Positions 44,963 to 53,456 of a stretch of 64,000 bases of DNA are shown here, one piece after another. This stretch comes from CBDBND01 sp965207985 (GTDB taxonomy: Bacteria; Pseudomonadota; Alphaproteobacteria; Rhodospirillales; Rhodospirillaceae). Where the stretch lies: contig CBDBND010000004.1 in the NCBI GenBank assembly GCA_965207985.1, forward strand, positions 62,001-126,000, in the 5' to 3' direction. Both the position numbers and the translations under genes were made by a program. The notes beneath the pieces were generated by a model. The model did no database searches and had not been told where the DNA came from. It saw only the letters and a program-made list of their open reading frames with translations. How positions within the stretch are numbered: the first letter of the stretch is position 1; every line of letters starts with the position of its first letter.

Positions 44963-45370
44963 ATGTCTCTCACTAATATGTCCCTCATTAAAACAAGCGC
45001 GATTGCTTTAGTCGGCGTTCTGACCATCGCTGCCGGCCCCGCCTTGGCCGCGCCCGGTGACGAACAGCAATGCATTCGCCTAGCCTTCATCGATGAAACG
45101 CCGGTGATCGATAATCAGACCATCCTGGTGGAGATGAAAGGCGATGGCGGCTACAAGCGCATTGATCTGTTGAACCGCTGCAGCGGCCTTAAGATCGAAG
45201 GCGGGTTCGGCTATTCCACGTCCATCGATCAGTTGTGCAAGCAGGACCAGCTGACCGTACTCCGTGCCGGCACGCCCTGCATGATCGAAAAGATTGTCGA
45301 CATCACGGAAGAAGAAGCCGACGAACTGATGGACCGCAAATACAAGCGCGGCCGGTTTAGTGACAACTAG
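44963..45370 (+). CDS. DUF6491-family exported protein 2
   Basis: The 135-residue paralogue of the preceding protein has a signal peptide (SAIALVGVLTIAAGPALAA) and the same motif order: QQCIRLAFIDETPVIDNQTI, NRCSGLKIEGGFGYSTS, LCKQDQ and TPCMIEK. ATG 44963 follows AAGGAG with 6-bp spacing. Tandem duplication with strong divergence suggests partly different roles. Its last 14 bases overlap the end of the convergent cupin gene. Confidence 0.75.
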   Translation: MSLTNMSLIKTSAIALVGVLTIAAGPALAAPGDEQQCIRLAFIDETPVIDNQTILVEMKGDGGYKRIDLLNRCSGLKIEGGFGYSTSIDQLCKQDQLTVLRAGTPCMIEKIVDITEEEADELMDRKYKRGRFSDN

Positions 45371-46088
45371 GCCCGACCGTAAGATAGATCAACGCTAAGT
45401 CCACACACGTGAGCTGCCGCCGGGGTGTACCCGGCGGCTCGAACTGATAGCACCCTTCGTCATAGATGTGACCGTCTGAGCAGGCGAGTGCACCTTCCAT
45501 GACGTAAAACTCTTCGAATCTGGATAGCGGTTCGCCGTCGTCGCCGGACGCCCACCCCGGCTTGGTGCGCAACAGTACGGAGCCTTCCCCGGTTTCAGGA
45601 TGCAGACTGAGGACAAAGCGTTCTGCGTTTTCCACCGGCTCCCACGCGCCACCTGGAGGATCGGCATGATAGGCGACGCCGCGGGCGGGCGGTTCGTAGC
45701 AGACGTAATAGGGTGATAGCTGTTTGGGGTCTTCGACGAAATTAAAATCCAACTCCCGGCCGATGCGCGACAGAAACCAGGATTCTTCAGGTACGGCGCT
45801 TTTGAATCCGTGCACCGTCTCGGGCGGATGAAAGCAATAGGACTGGGGCGTCAGCCACACCTTGCTGTCGAAGGACATGCGGCCTTTGACGATGAGCAGC
45901 TCTTCCGTGGTGTGGTGATAATGCACCTTGCCCGGTGGGGTCATGCCGTCGTCCGGTACCAGACGATTCAGCGCTGTGCGTTCGCCGGTCTCGGGATCGC
46001 GGCTCAACAGTTTGGAATACAAGCCGGGCGGGCTGGGCTGGTCCCATTCCATGGCTTTAGTGTCGAGAAAGGGGACTGGATCTCGCAT
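45357..46088 (-). CDS. Cupin-domain protein (two cupin folds)
   Basis: The 243-residue protein carries a first cupin with KVHYHHTTEELLIVKGRM, the metal-binding H-x-H-x4-E pattern, and a second cupin-like part with LSRFEEFYVMEGALACSDG lacking most His ligands. Such proteins act as dioxygenases, isomerases or binding proteins; no reaction can be assigned. It is 52 bp downstream of another cupin gene on the same strand. ATG 46088 follows AAGGAGAG. Confidence 0.78.
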   Translation of the reverse strand: MRDPVPFLDTKAMEWDQPSPPGLYSKLLSRDPETGERTALNRLVPDDGMTPPGKVHYHHTTEELLIVKGRMSFDSKVWLTPQSYCFHPPETVHGFKSAVPEESWFLSRIGRELDFNFVEDPKQLSPYYVCYEPPARGVAYHADPPGGAWEPVENAERFVLSLHPETGEGSVLLRTKPGWASGDDGEPLSRFEEFYVMEGALACSDGHIYDEGCYQFEPPGTPRRQLTCVDLALIYLTVGPSCH

Positions 46089-46140
46089 GACGATCTCTCC
46101 TTACCCGTCGAGTATACGGCCGCCAAAGGTCATAGCGCGC

Positions 46141-46884
46141 TCATGTGACAAAGTTTATCGCCCAGCGGCCGTCGTGCCATTCCAAAACCGTAGCCCCGCC
46201 GTGGGAATGTTCGTGATAACCGTGCACTCCATAGGCCAAGTTATGGAGATACGTTCCCGATCTCATCAAACGCGTATCGTCCGGGCCGATGTCGCCCTTA
46301 AGGCAGAAAATCTCCTCATGGACAGGATGCCAGTTTGGGCCCATGCCCTCGAACCCCGCCGGCACCTTGAGCAGGCGCGTATCGGCACCGGTTTCCGGAT
46401 CTTCCCATAAGACGCGGCGTTCAAAACCTTCGATGGCTTTGCCGTTGATCACCGGCACGATGGGCTCCATATCGTAAGCCGATTCCAGATAAACGGGATC
46501 TGCGTTTTTTGCCGATGCGCCTACCGCCTCGAAAATCAACAACAGCTCCGCGTCTTCGGTGCAGAAAAGCGCCGGAATGCCGTGTCCTGGCGGCACGGCA
46601 AAGAATCCGCCCTGCTTCAGCGTCACATCACCGAGGGAAAGAGTCCCTTGGCGTACGAACCCTTGAACCGTCGCCCTAACAGGTCCGGTTACCGGACGGG
46701 TTGCACCCTGTGGGAGTCTCACCAGCGCACTGCGTACAGACCCGTCGTCCAAAACACGCAGGATGCGTCCCTCGCAGTCGCCGGGCCAAACTGTGCCCAT
46801 GGCATGCCACGGAATGTCTTCGGACGGAAAACACCTGGATAGATTGTGAGACAGCGTCGGTTCGGAGAATTTTGGTTCAGCCAT
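46141..46884 (-). CDS. Cupin-domain protein, ChrR/DUF4437-like
   Basis: The 247-residue protein has two beta-barrel halves. The second has NWHPVHEEIFCLKGDIG with His-x-x-x-Glu-Glu, and GYHEHSHGGATVLEWHDG with several His that could bind metal. The first half has PPGHGIPALF. It is related in layout to the cupin at 45357 but only weakly in sequence. It lies between that gene and the amine oxidase on one strand (20-bp gap to the oxidase stop), so these three probably form an operon working on one substrate. Confidence 0.75.
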   Translation of the reverse strand: MAEPKFSEPTLSHNLSRCFPSEDIPWHAMGTVWPGDCEGRILRVLDDGSVRSALVRLPQGATRPVTGPVRATVQGFVRQGTLSLGDVTLKQGGFFAVPPGHGIPALFCTEDAELLLIFEAVGASAKNADPVYLESAYDMEPIVPVINGKAIEGFERRVLWEDPETGADTRLLKVPAGFEGMGPNWHPVHEEIFCLKGDIGPDDTRLMRSGTYLHNLAYGVHGYHEHSHGGATVLEWHDGRWAINFVT

Positions 46885-46903
46885 GGCTGAACCCTAGCCC
46901 TAT

Positions 46904-48373
46904 TCAGGCGCGGTCCAAAATCTCGAAAGCCACCCGTTCGCCGGATTCCATCGCCGCTTCCATGCCGTAGTCCAAACGCCGGGTGTGTTCCCCGGCAAAG
47001 TGCAGACGCCCATGGGGGAGGATCATCTCATTGGCGAAGGCGGTGACCTGACCCGGTGCGAACATGGGGCTACAGCCCTTCTGCAAGGGCTGACGCTCCC
47101 AAGAATGGTAGCGCAGGATCTCGATCTGTCCTTTTGACGCCGGACGCAACCGTTCCATCTCTTCGATGAGGAATGCGGAAGCCGCTTCGCCAGACCGTGA
47201 CGCAACCTGACTGCCGGATTGACTGGTGAGCACGAACATCCCCCGGTGCACGCCGTCACCGGTGTGATTGTCGATCACCCACAGCATGCGCAAGGCGCCG
47301 TCGGTAAACAGCCCCGGCTCGAATCCGTCCTCTTGCCAAAACGGCTCCTTGATGAGGCAAAAAGCCCGCGTGGTTTCCGCGTATCTGAGTTTTGTGATCG
47401 CCTCGAATTGCGGCGCCGGTGGTTTCGGCCAGATGGCGACCTCGCGGAGCACGGTGAAGGGCAATGAGGAAATGACATACTTGGCCCGGTACCGGTTGCC
47501 GTCCAATGTGCGCACGTCCACACCGTCGTCTTCTATATCAATGGAAATGACCTGTTGGTTGGTGCGCACCTCTCGGGGCAGGACCGCCGCCATGGCCCGG
47601 GGCAACTCCCAAGTGCCGCCAGCGATGTTTTTGGGCCAGTGCTCGATGGGCTTGCCGGTTTCGTCCAAGGGTCCGACGAATTCAGCCTCTAATGCGCCCC
47701 GGGTGCCTTCCTGCAACATGCGCAAGGCGGACACGCCGTGCATATCGGAGGAAATACCGGCGAGACGGATGCCGGGTTCGGAGACGCCATTGCGTCTGAA
47801 CAACTCGGCGAAGGAAACGTCATAATCAGAAAAGCGCGGATCCAGCCAGTCGTCCAATTCTTGCAACGGATTGAACTTAGCCAACATTGCAGAACTGAAC
47901 GCGATGGGCGGAATGGTGCGCTCCTCCCCCACTGTTTGATTGACCGGCGAGTCTGGCCAGTCATCGGCTTTCACATGGGTGCCGCCGATGTGGAAGGAGA
48001 AGGGCAATAGAGACCGGTCTTCATCAACGGTCGGCAAACCCAGCCGATCAATGGCATCAAGAACCCGCGCATAGGACGGCCCGACCTGCGAGGCCCCCAA
48101 TTCTATGGGCACTTCGCCGGCGTTGGTCTCCCAGGTTTCCTCGGCGGACCATACCCGCCCGCCAATGCGCGTCGCGCCTTCAAGCACGACAACGTCCAAA
48201 CCCGACTCGGCGAGAATACCGGCGGCGTTGAGACCGGACAGACCAGCGCCGATGATAATCACGTCGGCTTGCTCTTGCGTGCGTGCGCGTTTGCTATGAA
48301 CAAACGGCGCAGCCACAACAGCCGTGGCAACAGCTGAATTGAATGTTCGCCGACTCAAACGGGTGTGTGTCAT
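46904..48373 (-). CDS. Flavin monoamine oxidase family protein, exported
   Basis: The 489-residue protein begins with a Tat-like signal (LSRRTFNSAVATAVVAAPF) and then VIIIGAGLSGLNAAGILAES, the FAD-binding motif. GGRVWSAEETW and the C-terminal GRLHFAGEHTRRLDYG-type block place it in the amine oxidase family. Export in folded form with FAD bound fits a Tat substrate. Two cupin genes follow on the same strand. The substrate may be a primary amine or a terpenoid; not deduced. Confidence 0.85.
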   Translation of the reverse strand: MTHTRLSRRTFNSAVATAVVAAPFVHSKRARTQEQADVIIIGAGLSGLNAAGILAESGLDVVVLEGATRIGGRVWSAEETWETNAGEVPIELGASQVGPSYARVLDAIDRLGLPTVDEDRSLLPFSFHIGGTHVKADDWPDSPVNQTVGEERTIPPIAFSSAMLAKFNPLQELDDWLDPRFSDYDVSFAELFRRNGVSEPGIRLAGISSDMHGVSALRMLQEGTRGALEAEFVGPLDETGKPIEHWPKNIAGGTWELPRAMAAVLPREVRTNQQVISIDIEDDGVDVRTLDGNRYRAKYVISSLPFTVLREVAIWPKPPAPQFEAITKLRYAETTRAFCLIKEPFWQEDGFEPGLFTDGALRMLWVIDNHTGDGVHRGMFVLTSQSGSQVASRSGEAASAFLIEEMERLRPASKGQIEILRYHSWERQPLQKGCSPMFAPGQVTAFANEMILPHGRLHFAGEHTRRLDYGMEAAMESGERVAFEILDRA

Positions 48374-48374
48374 T

Positions 48375-49030
48375 TCACAATCCGCCTTCTCTTATTTTCA
48401 GTTCCGTGGTCTCGAATTCCAGCCCCACACCGGGTCCGAATTTGAGTGACATCTTTAGAATGCCGCAGTCGGGGTCTGTCAGCCAGATTTCCGTACCGCT
48501 CAGCATGCGAAAATGGTTGGCGGATACGGTTTGGCCATCTCGTAAAGTCAGTTCGGTTTTCCCTAGAAAAGTGTACTCGGACGTGACGAATCCGCCGACC
48601 ATGGTGCCCTGGCGTGATCCGCCCGCCCAATAGACCGAATGGGGCTGTTCTCCAGGTGCATCGTGGTCATAAGCCAGAAAGCGCCCAAGCCCTGTAACAC
48701 CACATAGGTGGAGCCGAGAATACCATCGCCGTCCACATTGCTCATAAAGGCTTCGCGCACATGATTGTCCGTATCCACCCTGACCATGGCATGACGAGTT
48801 TCGTTGAACGTGTTGCTGGTGGAGACAACGTGCAAGTAACGCTGACCGTTGTTGTGCACATACATTGTCCAGCGCTCCACACCACAGGGTCTGTTTCCGT
48901 TATTGGTGTCCGTGCATTCCGTCTTGCCGCGGATAACCTTGGCGATGCCGGCCCCGTAATCTTCAGCCTGTGCTCCGAAGCCAACGGCAACCACCAAACA
49001 CAAGCTGGTCAGGTGTTTTAGAAAAGTCAT
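48375..49030 (-). pseudogene. Unrecognised secreted protein, frameshifted
   Basis: The first frame (49030 down) begins with a signal peptide (LTSLCLVVAVGFGAQAED), then ECTDTNNGNRPCGVERWTMY and DGDGILGSTYVVLQGLG. A one-base shift near 48690, at a GGG run, moves into RFLAYDHDAPGEQPHSVYWA and then GSRQGTMVGGFVTSEYTFLG, LRDGQTVSANHFRMLSGTEI and a C-terminus ending ETTELKIREGGL. The combined product would have about 218 residues. The second half looks like the common periplasmic beta-barrel proteins with a T-V-x-A-x-H-F signature. The shift may be a consensus error. It ends 1 bp before the amine oxidase start. Confidence 0.6.
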
Positions 49031-49106
49031 GAGACCCCCCTGTCACGTCGCGTCAGAGAGTAGTGTAGCGTCTAAAGAAAGCTAAGCCAGATGGGCGGGG
49101 TTTGTG

Positions 49107-50267
49107 TTATTCAGCCGGTACCCGGCCATCCACCAATGTTTCCGCTGCCGCATGGCTGGGTTTGGCATAGGTGGAACGGTGCTTGCGCAGCCAGATGTAC
49201 AACCCCGTGCCGAACAGAACGGCAAAGCCGATCCCTGCACCGAACACAATCAGCCGACCCACCATGCCGAAGATCTGGCCGTTGTGGGAGTAGATGGACC
49301 ACAGGCCCACCAAGGACCGTCCGGTTCCCTGGGTTTGCGGATCGAAGGCATCCACCATTTTGCCTGAGTACTGATCCACGTAAGCCACACCGGTGTAGAT
49401 GGTGTACTCCAGATCGGCGGGCTCGAAGCGGTACCCGTAAGCGCCCCGTTCACCGGGGGGATAGTCGATCCGAGTGGGCACATGGCCCGGAAAGTGCCGC
49501 TCAACTTCATCGTAAATGGCCTGTAATCCGGGTTTGACGTCCGTCGGTTCGCTCAAGGAGAAGGGTTGGGTTTCCGGCGTATCCAAAAACAGTCCAACCA
49601 CCACATCCGCTTGCCGGGGAAAGATTATGACCAGGCCGGTTATGCCGACCAAAGCAAAGCCAATGAGAAAGTATATGCCGAAGACGTTATGCAAGTCACG
49701 GATCAACCTGGGTGTGGGGCTGGATTTTTTTACCTGCAGCGCCCGTTTGTATTTGCGGTTTTTGGGCCACCACAGCACCACCCCGACGATGACCGTCAGC
49801 ATAAGAAACAATCCCAAAAAGCCGGTGACTTTCTTCCCGACAGTGCCAGCCAGCAGTTCCATATGGAACAGTCGCGTCGCCTTCATCACCGTCAGCCACG
49901 GCCGGTCGCCGATAATCTCGCCGGTGATCGGATCAACGAAGATTTCCAAGTCGGTCAGAATGGATTCTTTATCGGTTGCCGGCCGAGTGGTGAAACGGAA
50001 TGCCTCGTCGGGAAACTTGTTGTCCCGCTCCACACGGTGAATGACCCGGTCGGGATAGTTCTGGTGAACGGCCGCCTCCATCAAGGCGTAGTTGGCGACC
50101 TCATAGGGCGTGCCGGTGCGGTAGAATTGCGGGTCCAGGGCGGCTTCGATCTCACGCTGGAACACCAGAACGGTACCGGTGATGCCGTTGAGTGCGATCC
50201 ATATGCCCACGGTGAGCGCGATCCATTTATGGATGGAGATCCAGAACGGCCGCGATTTTTTCACCAT
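49107..50267 (-). CDS. PepSY-associated transmembrane protein
   Basis: The 386-residue protein with four transmembrane segments of the PepSY_TM family begins KSRPFWISIHKWIALTVG, typical of these iron-uptake-associated proteins. Further landmarks are FHMELLAGTVGKKVTGFLGL, VVLWWPKNRK and LHNVFGIYFLIGF with conserved His that may bind haem. Its proposed role is reduction or processing linked to siderophore uptake, inferred for the family. RBS AAAGGA (50276-50281) lies 8 bp before ATG 50267, and IS copy B starts at 50286, so no native promoter remains. Confidence 0.85.
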   Translation of the reverse strand: MVKKSRPFWISIHKWIALTVGIWIALNGITGTVLVFQREIEAALDPQFYRTGTPYEVANYALMEAAVHQNYPDRVIHRVERDNKFPDEAFRFTTRPATDKESILTDLEIFVDPITGEIIGDRPWLTVMKATRLFHMELLAGTVGKKVTGFLGLFLMLTVIVGVVLWWPKNRKYKRALQVKKSSPTPRLIRDLHNVFGIYFLIGFALVGITGLVIIFPRQADVVVGLFLDTPETQPFSLSEPTDVKPGLQAIYDEVERHFPGHVPTRIDYPPGERGAYGYRFEPADLEYTIYTGVAYVDQYSGKMVDAFDPQTQGTGRSLVGLWSIYSHNGQIFGMVGRLIVFGAGIGFAVLFGTGLYIWLRKHRSTYAKPSHAAAETLVDGRVPAE

Positions 50268-50285
50268 GGAGTTTGTCCTTTAATT

Positions 50286-51873
50286 AGTCGATCCTGAAAG
50301 ACGCGGAGATTCTCTGTAATAGACTGTTATTGCGGATCAATTTTGTTGGCAATGGTGGTTCGGAATCGCCGGATTTTCTATACTGCAAGGCCGGTTCCTT
50401 GCAATTTCCGGATCAAAAAATGCGCCCCACATCAGCCGCCCCACATCAGCCAATGACGTCCCTTCTTTAGATCTCTTCCGCACCGCGCTTGAGAACATTC
50501 TCGATCAACGGCACGAACTTTATCGGCTCACCGAGTTGATCGATTGGCAGGGTTTTGATGAGGCGTTTGGTGTCTTGTATTGCCCTGACAACGGCTGCCC
50601 GGCCAAAGCGACGCGGCTGATGGTGGGGCTTCAATATCTCAAGCACGTGTATGGTCTGTCCGATGACCAGGTGGTGATGCGCTGGGTGGAGAACCCTTAC
50701 TGGCAGCATTTTTGCGGCGAGGTGTATTTTCAGCATCACCCGCCGATTGATCCCAGCAGCATGTCGCGTTTCAGACGGCGCATTGGCCATTCAGGGTGCG
50801 AGAAAATTCTGCGGGCCACAGTTGATGCGGGTGTTCGGAGCAAGACGGTCAAACCCGACGACTTCAAGCGTGTGACGGTGGATACCACGGTGCAGGAGAA
50901 GGCGGTGGCCTTTCCCACCGACAGCAAATTGCTGAACCGTTCGCGTGTGCGTCTTGTCAAGCTGTGCCACACACACGGTGTGGTGTTGCGGCAGAGCTAC
51001 GCCCGTAAGGGCCCTGAGGCGCTGTTGCGGGCCAACCGTTATGGTCACGTCCGGCAGATGAGGCGCATGGGTGGTCAGATTAAGAAGCTCAAGACCTATC
51101 TGGGCCGGGTGGTGCGTGACACGGAGCGCAAGATCGCGGGCCATAAGGGGTTGCAGGCGATTTTTGCCGGGGAGTTGGCGCTGGCCAGGCGGCTGCTCAG
51201 TCAACAGAAGATGGATCGCAACAAACTGTATAGCCTGCATGCCCCGGAGGTGGAGTGCATCGGCAAGGGCAAGGCCCACAAGCGTTATGAGTTTGGTGTC
51301 AAGGCCAGTATTGCAACGACAAACAGGAGCAACTTTATCGTTGGCGGCATGGCGTTGCCGGGGAATCCCTTTGATGGGCATACATTGCCAACAGCGTTGG
51401 AGCAGGTGCGCCGTTTGACAGGCTGTGTGGTTGAAGAAGTGTTTGTGGATCGTGGCTACCGTGGCCATGGCGAGGAAGCATCAAGGGTGTACATCTCGGG
51501 TCAACGGCGTGGCATAAAAACACAACGGCTGAAACGGTCACTGAAACGGCGTCAGGCGATTGAACCGGTTATCGGCCATCTGAAATCGGATGGACTGTTG
51601 GGACGCAATTACCTCAAGGGTACTGAAGGTGATCGCATGAATGTGGCACTGGCCTGTGCCGGCCATAACCTAAGACTGATCCTGAAGCGGCTCAGAATTT
51701 ATTGCGCCCGCATTTTGGGCGCTACGTTGCTCCGGGACATGATCGGATTGCATGGAACGCGTCTTGCGGCGTCAATCATCCGATGGAAGCGACGGATGGC
51801 GTGGCAGACTGAACCTAACAGCACACATCTAACGCTCGTAGTGGTATGAAAAACGGGTTTTTCAGGATCGACT
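50286..51873 (+). mobile_element. IS5-family element, copy B
   Basis: 1588 bp, identical to copies A and C apart from one C-to-T at about 51860, inside the right terminal repeat. Flanks are AATT on the left and AACT on the right. It sits between the ribosome site of the PepSY gene and the toxin-antitoxin segment. The same 14-bp duplication is at 50423-50450. Confidence 0.9.
50536..51849 (+). CDS. IS5-family transposase, copy B
   Basis: Identical in sequence to the transposase of copy A (24160-25473), including the missing ATG in the conserved frame and the DDE residues described there. Confidence 0.85.
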   Translation: MIDWQGFDEAFGVLYCPDNGCPAKATRLMVGLQYLKHVYGLSDDQVVMRWVENPYWQHFCGEVYFQHHPPIDPSSMSRFRRRIGHSGCEKILRATVDAGVRSKTVKPDDFKRVTVDTTVQEKAVAFPTDSKLLNRSRVRLVKLCHTHGVVLRQSYARKGPEALLRANRYGHVRQMRRMGGQIKKLKTYLGRVVRDTERKIAGHKGLQAIFAGELALARRLLSQQKMDRNKLYSLHAPEVECIGKGKAHKRYEFGVKASIATTNRSNFIVGGMALPGNPFDGHTLPTALEQVRRLTGCVVEEVFVDRGYRGHGEEASRVYISGQRRGIKTQRLKRSLKRRQAIEPVIGHLKSDGLLGRNYLKGTEGDRMNVALACAGHNLRLILKRLRIYCARILGATLLRDMIGLHGTRLAASIIRWKRRMAWQTEPNSTHLTLVVV

Positions 51874-51877
51874 AACT

Positions 51878-52548
51878 AGCGAATCAAATGACGGAAGCTC
51901 CCCCCCGTCTGAGGGAAAGGAACCATAACCACGGAGTGCTGCAGGTAGCGTCCTGCATAGAAGTCAAGGAGATGTTTCAATAAGTTAGAGAGAGCGCGCA
52001 GGGAACATAGAAGCCGGGTCATCACTATGCCAACACGGCGTTACAAGAGATTCAACAGCGCGAAGACCAATCTGGGGTAGCGTGCCGCCCACCGGTCCGT
52101 CGCCCATGTGACCCGGTCGTTCGGCCTGCCCGGGCGGTCCGGTCAACACGATGTCGTATTCGTCGAGCGCCTCGCTGAAGAAGTCGGAGGACGAGAGGCA
52201 GTCGCTCTCTCAGGTGATAGCCGACGCCTAGGCCGGTCACCGCAAGGCGCTGCGGAGATCACCGTTTATAGAGCAGTACTGGCTCCTTTCATCCTGAGAG
52301 GAAGGGAGTTGAAATGTCTCTCTCTGCGGCCTGCTCCTGCGTCAGTTTGCCCGCAGTACGCCTCGAATACAAATCGTCGAACTTCATCAGTCGAACTTCC
52401 TGTAACACTTCTGATCGGTTCATCGCGCCTCCTCTCGGAGACAGGACAAAACCGGACAGATCGCATGTTACATCGACCGGACATATCGCGTGTTAACGAC
52501 ATTGCCCTGGGGGTCGGGCTTTTCCTTGTTATGAGATAGTGATAACGT
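51878..52548. other. Degenerate, GC-rich spacer before toxin-antitoxin genes
   Basis: About 670 bases with no supported gene. A short frame from 52152 (MSYSSSASLKKSEDERQSLS, then a stop) resembles a decayed regulatory protein but cannot be named. The composition looks different from the flanking catabolic genes. A promoter for the toxin-antitoxin operon should lie near its end; nothing clear was seen. Confidence 0.4.
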
Positions 52549-52926
52549 ATGTCGATGACAACGCCTGACCGGGACCCCGGGCTCGACACGCTGCTCGACC
52601 TTCACGGCCAGACGCTGTTCGTGGACGAGGCCGGACACTGGGTGAAGTTCGTCGTAGTGAGGTGCAAGGTTACTCTGGAACGCCCGCACGGGCTCAGCTA
52701 CTCGATGACGCTGCACGCGCCCGACGGCACGAGGCTGGTGGGATTCGACAACGCGCACCCGGTGAGGGAGCGCCGAGGCCCTGGAACGCGAAGGCGTCGT
52801 GAGACCGACCATCGGCACCGGCTGCGGTCCATCAGGCCGTACGACTACGAGGACGCCGCGACGCTGCTCGAGGATTTCTGGACGGAAGTGGACGAGGTTC
52901 TGAGAGAAAGGGGATCGCTGCCATGA
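52549..52926 (+). CDS. tumE: TumE-type toxin (DUF6516)
   Basis: The 125-residue protein starts with GLDTLLDLHGQTLFVDEAG, then HWVKFVVVRC and ERPHGLSYSMTLHAPDGTRL, with a late DHRHRLRSIRPYDYEDAATL and LLEDFWTEVDEVL. This is the pattern of the DUF6516/TumE toxin family. It overlaps the next gene by ATGA, the standard toxin-first arrangement of tumE-tumA. ATG 52549 is used; ATG 52555 is possible. The Arg-rich central part could be slightly shifted (RERRGPGTRRRRETDHRHR), so activity is uncertain. Confidence 0.75.
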   Translation: MSMTTPDRDPGLDTLLDLHGQTLFVDEAGHWVKFVVVRCKVTLERPHGLSYSMTLHAPDGTRLVGFDNAHPVRERRGPGTRRRRETDHRHRLRSIRPYDYEDAATLLEDFWTEVDEVLRERGSLP

Positions 52927-53303
52927 AGACGCTGAAAGTCGGCATCGCTGACTACGACCGGATGAAGGCGCGCACGATGGCGATCGCCCGCGGCGAACTC
53001 AAGCCCGGGCGGGGCGAGCCGACGGTCTGGTTCACCTCCATCGAGAGCTTCGCGAAGGTGCTCTCAGGGCGCAATCGGGAGCTTCTGGAGACGATTGCAC
53101 GTGAGAAACCGGACTCCCTCACCGAGCTCGCGGAGTTGGCTGGGCGGAGCAAGTCGAACCTGTCGCGGACATTGAAGACGATGTCGGGGTACGGGCTGGT
53201 GGAGTTGACAGAGGGAGAGCGCGGCACGCTCGTCCCGCGGGTCCCCTACGATCAGGTGAGGCTCGACGTTTCGTTGATTGCAAGCGCCCGGCGGGCTGCG
53301 TGA
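52923..53303 (+). CDS. tumA: TumA-type antitoxin, MarR-like HTH
   Basis: The 126-residue antitoxin has a helix-turn-helix (SLTELAELAGRSKSNLSRTL) followed by KTMSGYGLVELTEGERG, as in the HVO_A0114/TumA group. The N-terminal MKTLKVGIADYDRMKARTM is the family start. It is translationally coupled to tumE by 4 bp. Such operons are usually autorepressed by the complex. The pair lies between IS copies B and C and could help retain this segment. Confidence 0.78.
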   Translation: MKTLKVGIADYDRMKARTMAIARGELKPGRGEPTVWFTSIESFAKVLSGRNRELLETIAREKPDSLTELAELAGRSKSNLSRTLKTMSGYGLVELTEGERGTLVPRVPYDQVRLDVSLIASARRAA

Positions 53304-53324
53304 GCGGTTCGAGATTCACCGATA

Positions 53325-53456
53325 ATGGCCAAGATTACCGACGAGCGTGCACTTGAGACTTGGCTGAAGGAGATGCCGGCGGAGTTCGCGTGCGTGCTTG
53401 CTGCGCGCGCTGCGCTACGAGCGGTGCCGGTGCTGGAACAAGCGCTGGGCGAGTAA
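53325..53456 (+). pseudogene. Start of unknown Ala-rich protein, truncated
   Basis: The 43-codon frame begins MAKITDERALETWLKEMPAE and is Ala-rich (CVLAARAALRAVPVLEQ). It looks like the N-terminus of a longer protein. Downstream, another frame (about 53555-53690) reads NAGRQAGDALAEVVNAARTN, which looks like the Ala-rich continuation, so the gene is broken. It follows tumA by 21 bp. No function is known. Confidence 0.45.

Noticed and set aside
52108..52539. 143-codon plus-strand frame before tumE
   Set aside because: Composition and lack of any motif suggest chance; the underlying region looks degenerate.
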